A stretch of 64,000 nucleotides of DNA from assembly GCF_030915485.1 (NCBI RefSeq), contig NZ_CP133266.1, positions 2,484,001 to 2,548,000 on the forward strand, written 5' to 3'. Position 1 is the stretch's first letter. Each line of letters opens with the position of its first letter. Positions 40,226 through 54,464 of this stretch are shown here, piece by piece. The notes under the pieces were generated by a model, which saw only the letters and a program-made list of their open reading frames with translations, did no database searches and was not told the DNA's origin. The DNA comes from Neobacillus sp. PS3-40 (lineage in GTDB: Bacteria > Bacillota > Bacilli > Bacillales > Cytobacillaceae). The position numbers and the translations under genes were made by a program.

Positions 40226-40810
40226 TTGATTCTCGTCATCGACAACTATGATTCATTTACACATAATTTAATTCAATATATTCGCCAAGTTACTGAGCAT
40301 GAGGTTATCATAAAAAGAAATGATCATATCACGATTGAACAAATTGAAAAGCTGCAGCCTGATTATATCTTACTTTCTCCAGGCCCAGGAAATCCAACTG
40401 AAGCTGGGATTTGTTTGAAAATTGTTGAGTATTTCCACAAAACAATTCCCATTCTTGGGGTTTGTCTGGGACATCAAACAATTGCGCAAGCATTTGGAGG
40501 AACGGTTGAAAAGGCAAATCATCCGATGCATGGAAAAATATCTATGATAAAACATGATGAAAAGGGTGTTTTTTGTAAAATTGCTTCTCCGATGCAAGTA
40601 ACCCGATATCATTCATTAATTGTACATAAAGAAACATTACCAAGAGAGTTAGAAATAACCGCCCTAACGGAAGATGGAGAAATAATGGCTATTCGCCATA
40701 AAAAATTTCCTGTAGAGGGTGTGCAATTTCATCCAGAGGCAATCTTAACTGAACTAGGGATGAAGATGATTGATAATTTTTTCAATCAACATGATAGGAA
40801 GGACTATTAG
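40226..40810 (+). CDS. pabA: Aminodeoxychorismate synthase, glutaminase subunit PabA
   Basis: The 194-aa class I glutamine amidotransferase supplies ammonia to PabB for p-aminobenzoate and folate synthesis. The start ILVIDNYDSFTHNLIQY is typical, the nucleophile is C80 (GVCLGHQ), and the His-Glu pair is in VQFHPEA near 170. TTG at 40226 with GGGG upstream is the only start that fits the family. The same protein may also serve anthranilate synthase (TrpG role) as in B. subtilis. pabB follows directly. Confidence 0.93.
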   Translation: MILVIDNYDSFTHNLIQYIRQVTEHEVIIKRNDHITIEQIEKLQPDYILLSPGPGNPTEAGICLKIVEYFHKTIPILGVCLGHQTIAQAFGGTVEKANHPMHGKISMIKHDEKGVFCKIASPMQVTRYHSLIVHKETLPRELEITALTEDGEIMAIRHKKFPVEGVQFHPEAILTELGMKMIDNFFNQHDRKDY

Positions 40811-40812
40811 TG

Positions 40813-42576
40813 ATGAGTCAAGAAAACCACTATCAGCTATTTTATGAATTTGCTGACCAAACAGGTAAGAAGAAATCAATGTTATTCGAAAACCCAATTG
40901 AAATTATTGAAGTATATAAAATAGAAGAAGTAAAAATAGCACTGGAGAAAATCCAAGCGGCCACCCGTTCAGGGTATTATGCAGCTGGATACGTTTCCTA
41001 TGAAGCAGCACCCGCTTTTGATCAAGCATTTTTGGTTCACTCGGATTCAATAATGCCGCTTTTATGGTTTGGAATTTATAAAAGCCCAGATCAAAAGCCA
41101 AAGATAAATGAAAATCAGTTGTTTAAGGTTGGAGATTGGTTACCCGATACGTCTACCCAACAATACCATTTAGCCATTTCAACTATAAAAAAAGCTATTG
41201 AAAAGGGGGATACGTATCAAGTAAATTATACAATCAGACTTCGTTCTCAATTTGAAGGAAATGACTTTGCTTTTTATCGGCAGCTATCTAAAGCGCAGTC
41301 ATCAAATTATAGTGCTTACTTAAATACTGGGAAGTTTCGAATTCTCTCGGCATCACCAGAATTATTTTTCCATTGGAAAGATGGATCTATTACTACTCGC
41401 CCGATGAAAGGTACATGTATGCGGGGACGCTTTCTTGAAGAGGACGAAGAAAACTCGCGGTGGCTGCATCAATCGGAGAAAAACCGAGCAGAGAATGTCA
41501 TGATAGTTGATTTACTGCGAAATGATCTGGGTGTGGTATCGATACCTGGATCTGTAAAGGTGCCCAAGCTATTTGAGATTGAAAAGTATCCGACTGTTTT
41601 GCAAATGACGTCAACCATTACGGCTGAAACATCTCCAGAGACTACATTAATCGATGTCTTTTCTGCCCTTTTTCCGTGTGGGTCCATTACAGGAGCACCA
41701 AAAATTAGTACGATGAAGATTATTTCATCATTAGAAAATTCGCCCCGTGAGGTTTATTGTGGTGCAATCGGCTATATAACTCCTGACAATGAAGCGATTT
41801 TTAATGTGCCAATTCGGACGGTTGTTATTGATTCAGAGACGGGAAAGATGGAATATGGCGTTGGTGGTGGAATTACATGGGATTCCGAAATAGAAGATGA
41901 ATATCAAGAAGCCCTAACGAAAGCTATGCTATTAAAAGAAAAGACACCTAAGTTTGGGCTATTGGAAAGTTTACGGTTGGAAAATGGCGGTTACGATTTA
42001 CTTGACCGACATTTACACCGACTTCAAAGATCGGCTGATTACTTTGGTTTTCCTATTTATGAACAAGAAATAAGAGAAAAACTAGTGGACTACGCAAGAA
42101 ATCATCCACATAATACCGAAAAAGTCAGGTTAGTCGTCCAAAAGGATGGGGAGGTTTCCTTGCAAGGAGAGATTCTACCCATTCTAAATAATCCTTTACC
42201 TTATCGTCTTGCTACAGAACCTATTTCTAAACAAAATCGCTTCCTTTATCATAAAACAACGAATCGAGAGGTTTACGATCAACAGCGGTTCATGCATCAG
42301 GATGTATTTGATGTTCTACTCTGGAATGAAGATGGAGAATTAACAGAATTCACAATTGGAAATTTAGTTGTTAAACTGGATGGACAATTATATACTCCTC
42401 CGATCGAGTGCGGGTTATTGGCAGGAACTATGAGAGAAGAGTTATTGGCTAATGGGAAAATAATAGAACATATTTTAGCAAAGAAAGATCTTGAAAGAGC
42501 ATCGCAGGTCTGGCTAATAAACAGTGTTAGAAGATGGGTACCCGTTTATTTGGATAAACTTTTAGGTAAAAAGTAA
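40813..42576 (+). CDS. pabB: PabB-PabC fusion: aminodeoxychorismate synthase I plus lyase
   Basis: The 587-aa protein joins two enzymes of p-aminobenzoate synthesis. Residues about 1-380 are the chorismate-binding synthase (KGTCMRG near 200, RAENVMIVDLLRNDLG near 224, PCGSITGAPK near 295, GVGGGITWDS near 355). Residues about 385-585 are a class IV PLP lyase (SLRLENGGYDLLDRHLHRL; NREVYDQQ; TEFTIGNLVVK; ECGLLAGTMREELL). The putative PLP lysine is expected in the KTTNRE segment. GTG at 40810 or ATG at 40813 could start it, right after the pabA stop. Most Bacillus have separate pabC. Confidence 0.92.
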   Translation: MSQENHYQLFYEFADQTGKKKSMLFENPIEIIEVYKIEEVKIALEKIQAATRSGYYAAGYVSYEAAPAFDQAFLVHSDSIMPLLWFGIYKSPDQKPKINENQLFKVGDWLPDTSTQQYHLAISTIKKAIEKGDTYQVNYTIRLRSQFEGNDFAFYRQLSKAQSSNYSAYLNTGKFRILSASPELFFHWKDGSITTRPMKGTCMRGRFLEEDEENSRWLHQSEKNRAENVMIVDLLRNDLGVVSIPGSVKVPKLFEIEKYPTVLQMTSTITAETSPETTLIDVFSALFPCGSITGAPKISTMKIISSLENSPREVYCGAIGYITPDNEAIFNVPIRTVVIDSETGKMEYGVGGGITWDSEIEDEYQEALTKAMLLKEKTPKFGLLESLRLENGGYDLLDRHLHRLQRSADYFGFPIYEQEIREKLVDYARNHPHNTEKVRLVVQKDGEVSLQGEILPILNNPLPYRLATEPISKQNRFLYHKTTNREVYDQQRFMHQDVFDVLLWNEDGELTEFTIGNLVVKLDGQLYTPPIECGLLAGTMREELLANGKIIEHILAKKDLERASQVWLINSVRRWVPVYLDKLLGKK

Positions 42577-42581
42577 TCCTT

Positions 42582-42625
42582 AAACACAGAAAGGCACAAG
42601 CATTTGCTTGTGCTTTTTGTGTTTA
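42582..42625 (+). terminator. Terminator after pabBC
   Basis: AAACACA-GAAAGGCACAAGCA and TGCTTGTGC-TTTTTGTGTTT form a stem with an internal loop and T-rich tail. Confidence 0.85.
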
Positions 42626-42724
42626 AGAGGGAAAGAAACTTGCGCAATCGAGGCTTAGAAGGAATTATAAAAATGGCAACAATCAAAGTGACAAAAAGCA
42701 TTTTTGTATAAATTGAAACAAAAC

Positions 42725-42738
42725 TGTAAACGCTTTAT
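42725..42738 (+). promoter_or_regulatory. Probable cre (CcpA) site before mtlA
   Basis: TGTAAACGCTTTAT fits the catabolite-responsive element consensus TGWAANCGNTNWCA except near its 3' end. Catabolite repression of mtlA would be expected. Confidence 0.5.
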
Positions 42739-42783
42739 CATTAGGCTATAGAGTTTAACAACAGCTTGAAAGGAGAAATGAAA

Positions 42784-44211
42784 ATGAACCAAACGGTTAA
42801 TGATAAATCAGATGTTAAAGTTAAAATACAACGATTTGGTAGTTACCTAAGTGGTATGGTTATGCCGAACATTGGCGCATTTATCGCATGGGGACTTATC
42901 ACAGCATTATTTATTCCAACAGGCTGGTGGCCTAATGCCGACCTAGCTAAACTTGTTGGACCAATGATTACGTATTTATTGCCATTATTAATTGGTTTTA
43001 CCGGTGGTAGAATGATTTATGATATTCGCGGTGGTGTTGTAGGTGCTGTCGCAACAATGGGGGTTATCGTCGGAACGGATATCCCGATGTTCTTAGGAGC
43101 TATGATCATGGGACCTATTGGCGGATTTGCCATTAAGAAATTTGACCAATTGGTTCATGGAAGAATTAAATCCGGCTTTGAAATGCTCGTAAATAATTTC
43201 TCGGCTGGTATCATCGGTGGTGCTTTAACCTTAGTAGCCTTTAAAGGTGTAGGACCAGTTGTGGAGGCAATTAGTAAGGTATTAGCTTCAGGTGTTCAAT
43301 TTATTGTCAATCATCATGCATTACCATTAGCAAACCTTTTCATTGAACCAGCAAAGGTATTATTCTTAAATAATGCGATTAATCACGGCATCTTAAGTCC
43401 ATTAGGAATTGAGCAAGCAGCAAAAACAGGAAAGTCAATCCTGTTCATGTTGGAAACAAACCCTGGTCCAGGACTTGGTATTCTTCTTGCTTACTGGTTA
43501 TTTGGTAAAGGAACAGCAAAACAAACAGCGCCTGGTGCAGCTATCATTCACTTCTTAGGTGGTATTCATGAAATTTACTTCCCATATATTTTAATGAAAC
43601 CAATGCTTATTTTTGCAGCAATGGCAGGTGGAGTAAGTGGAGTATTCACATTCACTCTTTTCCATGCAGGTCTTGTAGCAGTTCCATCACCAGGTAGTAT
43701 TTTTGCTCTTTTGGCAATGACTCCAAAAGGTGGATATATCGGGACCCTTGCAGGGGTAATTGTAGCTACAGCAGTTTCATTCGCGGTTGCTTCATTAATC
43801 CTGAAAACAAGCAAAACAAAGGATGAAGATTTAACTTCTGCTACTGCAAAAATGGAAGAAATGAAAGGGAAGAAAAGTAGTGTTTCTTCTATATTAACTA
43901 GTGAAGGTACACAAGCTTCAATCGATCCTAAAAAAGTAAACAAAATTGTATTCGCTTGTGATGCAGGTATGGGTTCAAGTGCAATGGGTGCTTCCATTTT
44001 AAGAAATAAGACTCAAAAGGCCGGTTTAGATATTACTGTAATTAATACAGCCATTAACAATTTGCCAAATGATGCAGATGTGGTTGTTACACATAAAGAT
44101 CTAACCGATAGAGCAAAAGCGAAGCTTCCTAATGCTACACACATTTCAGTAGAAAACTTCTTAAATAGTCCTAGGTATGACGAATTAATAAACAATCTCA
44201 AGTCCAAATAA
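42784..44211 (+). CDS. mtlA: Mannitol-specific PTS transporter EIICB
   Basis: The 475-aa membrane protein imports and phosphorylates mannitol. The EIIC part (about 1-340) has the conserved GSYLSGMVMPNIGAFIAWG and GGIHEIYFP motifs; the EIIB part (about 385-475) has phosphorylated C392 (VFACDAGMGSS). No EIIA domain is fused; it is supplied by mtlF. ATG at 42784 has the best spacing behind AAGGAG and matches the family start. Separate terminator and then mtlR-mtlF-mtlD follow. Confidence 0.95.
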   Translation: MNQTVNDKSDVKVKIQRFGSYLSGMVMPNIGAFIAWGLITALFIPTGWWPNADLAKLVGPMITYLLPLLIGFTGGRMIYDIRGGVVGAVATMGVIVGTDIPMFLGAMIMGPIGGFAIKKFDQLVHGRIKSGFEMLVNNFSAGIIGGALTLVAFKGVGPVVEAISKVLASGVQFIVNHHALPLANLFIEPAKVLFLNNAINHGILSPLGIEQAAKTGKSILFMLETNPGPGLGILLAYWLFGKGTAKQTAPGAAIIHFLGGIHEIYFPYILMKPMLIFAAMAGGVSGVFTFTLFHAGLVAVPSPGSIFALLAMTPKGGYIGTLAGVIVATAVSFAVASLILKTSKTKDEDLTSATAKMEEMKGKKSSVSSILTSEGTQASIDPKKVNKIVFACDAGMGSSAMGASILRNKTQKAGLDITVINTAINNLPNDADVVVTHKDLTDRAKAKLPNATHISVENFLNSPRYDELINNLKSK

Positions 44212-44213
44212 TT

Positions 44214-44254
44214 TCTAGAAAAGCCTAGTTAGTGATAGCTAGGCTTTTCTAGTG
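44214..44254 (+). terminator. Terminator after mtlA
   Basis: AGAAAAGCCTAG and CTAGGCTTTTCT pair around TTAGTGATAG. The stretch 44255-44478 then has no gene and should hold the mtlR promoter. Confidence 0.85.
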
Positions 44255-44478
44255 TGTAAGTTGCTGCGCACATCCAGGTGAGGATTACGAGAAAAAATAG
44301 TGTGTTTTTATAACTGTTATTTAAAAGTGTCAACAACTAATTTGACTAATTTAGTATTTCATCCTGTTGTATAAGGATTTTTACCGACTTATTATTAAAT
44401 TGTGGGTATTAATTTTAATTTTGGCAACATGCTAAGATTGGAGGATGAAACCGAAACCTTTTAAGCGGGGTGAAAAAT

Positions 44479-46596
44479 ATGTATATTTCTGCAAGAGAAA
44501 GACAGATTCTAGAGATTTTGCTTACTGAAACAAATGAGCTGACTGTGAAAGACTTAGCTGACCAAATTGGCGTAAGCGGAAGAACTATTCACCGAGATTT
44601 AAAGAATGTTGAAGATATTCTTAACGAATACGAGCTTACTTTGGAAAAAAAGTCAGGTGTAGGCATCCAAATTACTGGTGACCGAAATAGAATTCATGAA
44701 CTTGAACTATTTTTATATAATCTCTTTAAAACAGAATATACACCAGATGAACGTCAAACAGTTATTTTATGTGATTTGCTAGAGTCAAAAGGGCCTGTCA
44801 AGCTTTTGGGTCTTGCAAATGACCTCAATGTTACCATTGCTACTGTAAGTAGTGATTTAACAAAATTAGAAGAACGTTTGCAATCATTTGGGTTATCACT
44901 CGTCAGAAGAAGAGGGTACGGAGTTGAAATAGAAGGTCCAGAAGGCGCCAAAAGACAAGCAATGAGAAAAATGATAGCCGAGTATTTAAATGAGTCAGAA
45001 ATCTTATCGTTTGCGAGAGAAAGTATACAAAGACGATCAACTAAGAATATCAATACGATTTCAGAGAGGCTTTTAGGGCTCGTCGAAAAGAAAAAATTAC
45101 TCGTAGTAGAAAAGGTGATTGAATCTATTAGTCTTGATCTCCCTTATTCAATGGCAGATAGTGCTTATATTGGTTTAGTGGTTCACTTAGCGCTTGCGGT
45201 GGAACGAATCCAAAAAGGTGAGGCGATAACAATAGATCAATCCTACCTACAAAATCAGCAATTAACAAAGGAATACAAATTTGCAAAAAAGATTGTTGAG
45301 CAATTGGAACAAGTTTTTCAAATAAAGATTCCTGAAGCTGAAATTGGGTATATCACCATGCACTTAAAGGGTGCAAAGTTACGCCATGACAATGAATACC
45401 TAATAGAAGCGTCGAATTCACATGTTGCAATTAAAACAAAAGGTCTTATTGAATTTGTAGGTAACCGATTAGGTAAAGACTTATCGGGTAATCGTTCTTT
45501 ATTTGAAGGGTTGGTTTTACATTTAACGCCTGCAATATATCGTATTAAACAAAATATGGGCATTAGTAATCCGCTTTTAGAGAAGGTCAAGAAAGATTAT
45601 CGCGAATTATTCTTAGTTGTTGAACAAGCATGTGAACACGTGTTTCACGAGTTTAATGTGCCAGATGAGGAAATCGGTTATTTAGTTATGCATTTCGGTG
45701 CTGCGGTGTTTGGTTATAAAGAGGTAGGAAATATCAAAACATTGGTAATCTGTTCTAGTGGCATTGGTACATCAAAAATGCTTGCTATGAGACTAGAAAA
45801 AGAGTTTCCAGAGATGAAAGAAATAAAAAATGTATCCGTAATGGAATTTAAAAAAATGGATCCCCATGAATATCAGTTGATTATTTCAACCATTCTTATT
45901 CCTGATTTTCATTTGGATTATATAATAGTAAGTCCAATCTTAACTAAAGATGAAATTGAAAAAATCCGCACTTTTTTACATGATCAGTTCAAAAAGAATG
46001 ATTCTCAAAATAAACTAAGTTTGGCAGTCAAAAAAATAGAAGGCAAGAAAAGCCCATATCAACTAGTCAAGGAAATGGGCATAGTTAAAGAGTATGCTCA
46101 AACTATTACATCAATTATAGAAGGCTTTCTTGTAAAAGAAGTAAGTGGACAAAAAGAGGAAATATTGATTCATGCTTGCCGAGAGTTATTTGTGAAACAA
46201 AGTATCAGCAATGTGGAGGAAGTTGCAAATTCGTTATTTGAAAGAGAAGCTCTGGGTGGTTTAGGTATTCCTGATACATCGATGGCACTATTCCATGCCC
46301 GATCTAAATATGTTAGTAAACCTTCTTTTTTCATTTATGTAATCCAGAAGCCTCTAAGTGTATTAGGAATGGATCAATCCTTTTTAGAAGTAAAGCATTT
46401 AGTGTTGCTATTATCTCCAGAGATACAATCAGAAAGTGGATTGGAAGTGTTAAGTTTTCTCAGTACACTGTTAATTGAAAGTGATGAGAGTATTTCTCTC
46501 TTTCAATCTAATGATCAGGAAAGGATCTCAGCCTTTCTATCAGCAAGACTTGATCAATATTTCCATGAAAAAGTACAAGAATTAAGGAGAGTATAA
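44479..46596 (+). CDS. mtlR: MtlR, PRD-containing transcriptional activator of mannitol genes
   Basis: The 705-aa regulator has, in order, two N-terminal helix-turn-helix domains (KDLADQIGVSGRTIHRD near 26), two PTS regulation domains (about 190-410), an EIIB-Gat-like domain with C425 (VICSSGIGTSKM) and an EIIA-Mtl-like domain with H606 (ALFHARS). In relatives, phosphorylation of PRD2 activates, and phosphorylation of the EIIB/EIIA-like residues by mannitol PTS inhibits. ATG at 44479 follows CGGGGTG. mtlF follows after 3 bp, so it is in the mtlRFD operon. Confidence 0.94.
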   Translation: MYISARERQILEILLTETNELTVKDLADQIGVSGRTIHRDLKNVEDILNEYELTLEKKSGVGIQITGDRNRIHELELFLYNLFKTEYTPDERQTVILCDLLESKGPVKLLGLANDLNVTIATVSSDLTKLEERLQSFGLSLVRRRGYGVEIEGPEGAKRQAMRKMIAEYLNESEILSFARESIQRRSTKNINTISERLLGLVEKKKLLVVEKVIESISLDLPYSMADSAYIGLVVHLALAVERIQKGEAITIDQSYLQNQQLTKEYKFAKKIVEQLEQVFQIKIPEAEIGYITMHLKGAKLRHDNEYLIEASNSHVAIKTKGLIEFVGNRLGKDLSGNRSLFEGLVLHLTPAIYRIKQNMGISNPLLEKVKKDYRELFLVVEQACEHVFHEFNVPDEEIGYLVMHFGAAVFGYKEVGNIKTLVICSSGIGTSKMLAMRLEKEFPEMKEIKNVSVMEFKKMDPHEYQLIISTILIPDFHLDYIIVSPILTKDEIEKIRTFLHDQFKKNDSQNKLSLAVKKIEGKKSPYQLVKEMGIVKEYAQTITSIIEGFLVKEVSGQKEEILIHACRELFVKQSISNVEEVANSLFEREALGGLGIPDTSMALFHARSKYVSKPSFFIYVIQKPLSVLGMDQSFLEVKHLVLLLSPEIQSESGLEVLSFLSTLLIESDESISLFQSNDQERISAFLSARLDQYFHEKVQELRRV

Positions 46597-46599
46597 AAT

Positions 46600-47037
46600 A
46601 TGTCAAAGTCTATCTTAACAAAAGAAAACATTCAATTAAATGCAACTGTTGGGACGAAAGAAGAAGCAATTAGATTAACGGGAAGCGTGCTTGTGGAAAA
46701 AGGATATGTGGATGCCAGTTATATAGAAAAAATGCTTGAAAGGGAAGAATTAACTTCTACTTATATGGGTAATTATGTGGCCATCCCACATGGAACGGAA
46801 GATTCAAAGGAATTTGTAAAAGATTCAGGAATTGCTATTATTCAAGTTCCACAAGGTGTCGATTTCGGCGGTGGGAATATGGTTAAACTTCTTATTGGAA
46901 TTGCAGGGAAAAATAACGAGCATTTAGATATTTTATCAAATATTGCTATTGTATGTTCGGAGGAAGAGAATATTGAAAAGCTCGTTCAAGCAACATCTGC
47001 GGAAGAGATTTTATCCATCTTTGAAGGGGTGAACTAG
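46600..47037 (+). CDS. mtlF: Mannitol-specific PTS EIIA component
   Basis: The 145-aa cytoplasmic protein passes phosphate from HPr to the EIIB domain of MtlA. The active-site His is H64 in YVAIPHGTED. Length and the surrounding motif fit the mannitol EIIA family. ATG follows AAGGAGAGTATAAAAT at the end of mtlR and the gene lies 1 bp before mtlD, so translation of the three is coupled. Confidence 0.95.
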   Translation: MSKSILTKENIQLNATVGTKEEAIRLTGSVLVEKGYVDASYIEKMLEREELTSTYMGNYVAIPHGTEDSKEFVKDSGIAIIQVPQGVDFGGGNMVKLLIGIAGKNNEHLDILSNIAIVCSEEENIEKLVQATSAEEILSIFEGVN

Positions 47038-47038
47038 T

Positions 47039-48202
47039 TTGTTAGCAGTTCATTTTGGTGCAGGAAACATTGGCCGAGGGTTTATAGGGAATTTATTGTA
47101 TCATTCTGGATATGAAACGTGCTTTGTTGATGTAAACCAGGAAATGGTGAATTTACTTAATGAAAGGAAGGAGTATCGTGTAGTTCTTGCAGATCCTTCC
47201 CAGGAAGAAGTCCTTATCAAAAATGTGAGGGCGATAAATAGTGGCACTAACCCCGAACAAGTGGTGGAAGCAATTGCCCAAGCAGATTTAATCACGACAG
47301 CGATAGGTCCGAATATTCTACCGTTTATTGCGAATTTAATAGCTGATGGATTACGGAAACGAATTGAACAAACAGATAAACCTGTTAATATTATTGCCTG
47401 TGAAAACATGATCGGTGGTACCTCCTTATTAAAAGAGAAGGTTTATGAAAAGTTAACGAGCGCGGAAAAAGTAGTATTTGATCAACGCTTTGGTTTTCCA
47501 GATGCGGCCGTTGACCGTATCGTACCAAATCAGGTGAACGAAGATAAATTAATGGTTAAGGTGGAACCTTTTTACGAGTGGGTTGTAGAGGAAACAAAAT
47601 TAGTAGGTGATAAGCCAGCTATTAAAGGAATTACGTTTGTACAGGAATTAGTGCCATATATTGAACGGAAATTATTTACCGTCAATACTGGTCACGCGCT
47701 TACAGCCTATTTAGGTTATTATTTTGGAATTGAAACAATCAACAGTGCAATTGATAACCAACAAATTAGAGATATGGTTGAAGGTGCTCTTAAAGAAAGT
47801 GGTGGATTTCTAGTAAAGAAATATGGATTTGAAGAAGGAGCGCACAATAAATATATTCAAAAAATACTTCAGCGGTTTTCTAATTCATATATTGTAGATG
47901 AGGTAACGAGAGTAGGACGTTCACCAATTCGCAAGTTAGGTCCGAATGATAGACTTGTTAGTCCAGCTAAACAATATCTCGAAGTTGTCGGCGATGAGCC
48001 GGGTTATCTAATGAAGGGAATTGCTGCAGCTCTTTTGTATGATTTTCAAGGTGATCCGGAAGCGGTGCAAGTTCAAACAACTATAAAGAATCAAGGATTA
48101 GAAGCTGCTATTAAGGAGTATACGCATCTTGATCCAACATCTATTTTGTTTAGAGGTATTATTGAACAGTATAATAAGTTTAAAAGAGAAACGATTCAAT
48201 AA
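47039..48202 (+). CDS. mtlD: Mannitol-1-phosphate 5-dehydrogenase
   Basis: The 387-aa enzyme oxidises mannitol-1-phosphate to fructose-6-phosphate with NAD. The N-terminal Rossmann motif HFGAGNIGRGF (residues 5-15) and the catalytic region with KLFTVNTGHALTAYLGY (near 210-226) are present. TTG at 47039 is well spaced behind GAAGGGGTG and matches the family start LAVHFGAGN. It ends the mannitol operon and is followed by a terminator. Confidence 0.96.
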   Translation: MLAVHFGAGNIGRGFIGNLLYHSGYETCFVDVNQEMVNLLNERKEYRVVLADPSQEEVLIKNVRAINSGTNPEQVVEAIAQADLITTAIGPNILPFIANLIADGLRKRIEQTDKPVNIIACENMIGGTSLLKEKVYEKLTSAEKVVFDQRFGFPDAAVDRIVPNQVNEDKLMVKVEPFYEWVVEETKLVGDKPAIKGITFVQELVPYIERKLFTVNTGHALTAYLGYYFGIETINSAIDNQQIRDMVEGALKESGGFLVKKYGFEEGAHNKYIQKILQRFSNSYIVDEVTRVGRSPIRKLGPNDRLVSPAKQYLEVVGDEPGYLMKGIAAALLYDFQGDPEAVQVQTTIKNQGLEAAIKEYTHLDPTSILFRGIIEQYNKFKRETIQ

Positions 48203-48207
48203 ATAAC

Positions 48208-48257
48208 AATCAAGGTTGATAGAAAACAAAGTAATAGTGTTTCTATCAACCTTTTTT
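48208..48257 (+). terminator. Terminator after mtlD
   Basis: AAGGTTGATAGAAA and TTTCTATCAACCTT form a 14-bp stem followed by T7. Confidence 0.9.
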
Positions 48258-48287
48258 TAAAACTTGAAAGTTATTTTAAAATATTAG

Positions 48288-48316
48288 TTGACCAATTAAT
48301 TATTATACTGTAATAT
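48288..48316 (+). promoter_or_regulatory. rRNA operon 2 promoter P1
   Basis: TTGACC at 48288-48293, a 17-bp spacer and TAATAT at 48311-48316. The stretch from here to P2 has no gene. Confidence 0.7.
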
Positions 48317-48458
48317 TATAAAAGTCGTCAGCGAACGACGATAAACAAATGAAAAAAATTCTCTGATTAGCAAGCCACTTAGTGTGGAAGTTAGGGAGTA
48401 GTTATGATATAGCATGATTGGAAAGTAAATCTTAAATTCCAATCAACAAAAAAAGTTG

Positions 48459-48487
48459 TTGACACATACAACTGAAAATGTTATATT
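48459..48487 (+). promoter_or_regulatory. rRNA operon 2 promoter P2
   Basis: TTGACA at 48459-48464, a 17-bp spacer and TATATT at 48482-48487. It is nearly identical to P2 of operon 1. Confidence 0.88.
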
Positions 48488-48627
48488 AATAAAGTCGCTT
48501 CTAGGCGATGAGCAAATTGATCCTTGAAAACTAAACAAACAAAAACGTCAACAAACAAACAAAAAATATAGTGTTTGCTTTTAGCAACACTAGCCAACGT
48601 AAACTATGAGCTAAACTCATACTTTCT

Positions 48628-53392
<4,765 letters not shown>

Positions 53393-53469
53393 ATTTTTAA
53401 AGCGATCTCGTTCTTAATACTTCTTCTAAGATTATCTAGTTTTGAGGGAATAAGCCTCAAAAGAAAATA

Positions 53470-53586
53470 GTCCGGTAATTATGGCAAGAAGGTCACACCC
53501 GTTCCCATACCGAACACGGAAGTTAAGCTTCTTTGCGCCGATGGTAGTTGGGACTTTGTCCCTGTGAGAGTAGGACGTTGCCGGGC
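53470..53586 (+). rRNA. rrf: 5S ribosomal RNA (operon 2)
   Basis: Identical core to operon 1, but the terminal helix reads GTCCGG/CCGGGC, a compensated base-pair change. Confidence 0.95.
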
Positions 53587-53590
53587 AAAT

Positions 53591-53625
53591 AAAAAGGACA
53601 ACCTTAATCGGGTTGTCCTTTTTTT
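53591..53625 (+). terminator. Terminator of rRNA operon 2
   Basis: AAAGGACAACC and GGTTGTCCTTTTTTT pair. No tRNA genes follow this operon. Confidence 0.92.
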
Positions 53626-53729
53626 GTTTAGGAAAATAGATAAAATAGTAACCTGTTGATAAGTTTGAAACTGTTTTTCCTCCTTATTTCAACAAACTGA
53701 ATGGTTCATGCCCAACTATAAATTAAATC

Positions 53730-53795
53730 TTGAACAGGAAGATAGATTATGTTATATTAGTGAAGTTCTAAATGACCGAAAAACTAAATTGGTCA
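53730..53795 (+). promoter_or_regulatory. Promoter and operator-like inverted repeat of the tetR gene
   Basis: TTGAAC at 53730-53735, a 17-bp spacer and TATATT at 53753-53758 form the promoter. TGACC-N13-GGTCA at 53773-53795 lies just after the start point, a likely binding site for the TetR-type product. Confidence 0.7.
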
Positions 53796-53811
53796 AAGGA
53801 GGCTGAATGAA

Positions 53812-54378
53812 TTGGATAGACGGATGATGATCGTGGAGGCAGCAACAAAGTCATTTTCTTTATTCGGATTTAAAGCAACCACAATGGACCAGGTAGCTAA
53901 GCTTGCTAATGTTGGGAAAGGAACAATTTACACTTTCTTTAAAAATAAAGAAGAATTATTTAGTGAAATTATCTCTTCATTAGTTCAAGAAATGATTGCA
54001 GAAGCAGATGAAGTTATTAAACCACATCTCTCATTTACGGAAAATGTCCATTTAGCACTCTACCGATTATTAGAATTTCGATCAAAGCATCATTTAATGA
54101 TCAAGCTGGTCCAAGAAGAAACAGAAATGGGCACTCCTGCGGTTTCAGAAATGTTAGACCGAGTAGAGACTGAAATTATTGCCTATTTAAAGCAGAAAAT
54201 AGACATTGCTATTGCTAAAGGTGGAATCCCTCAAACAAATTCAGAGCTAACTAGTTTCTTGCTCTTTAAAATGTATATAACACTTGTTTCAGATTGGGAA
54301 AGAAAACATGAACCGCTGAGTTCAGAACAAATTGCAGAAACGATGAAAGTTTTCTTATTGAAAGGATTATCATTTTGA
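53812..54378 (+). CDS. yhgD: TetR/AcrR-family regulator, YhgD-like
   Basis: The 188-aa protein has an N-terminal TetR helix-turn-helix (about 5-50: AATKSFSLFGFKATTMDQVAK, VGKGTIYTFFKNKEELF) and a helical ligand-binding part. TTG at 53812 lies 9 nt after AAAGGAGG. It stands before a YhgE/Pip-type gene, the yhgD-yhgE pairing of B. subtilis, and probably represses both genes through the TGACC...GGTCA repeat in its leader. Confidence 0.85.
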   Translation: MDRRMMIVEAATKSFSLFGFKATTMDQVAKLANVGKGTIYTFFKNKEELFSEIISSLVQEMIAEADEVIKPHLSFTENVHLALYRLLEFRSKHHLMIKLVQEETEMGTPAVSEMLDRVETEIIAYLKQKIDIAIAKGGIPQTNSELTSFLLFKMYITLVSDWERKHEPLSSEQIAETMKVFLLKGLSF

Positions 54379-54464
54379 TAATTCTTCTTTTTAAGCAAGA
54401 AAATGACTAAATGAGTGATTCAGTCAAGTCTTCATTTTATGCTTTGGCTGAAAAGGAGGAAAAC

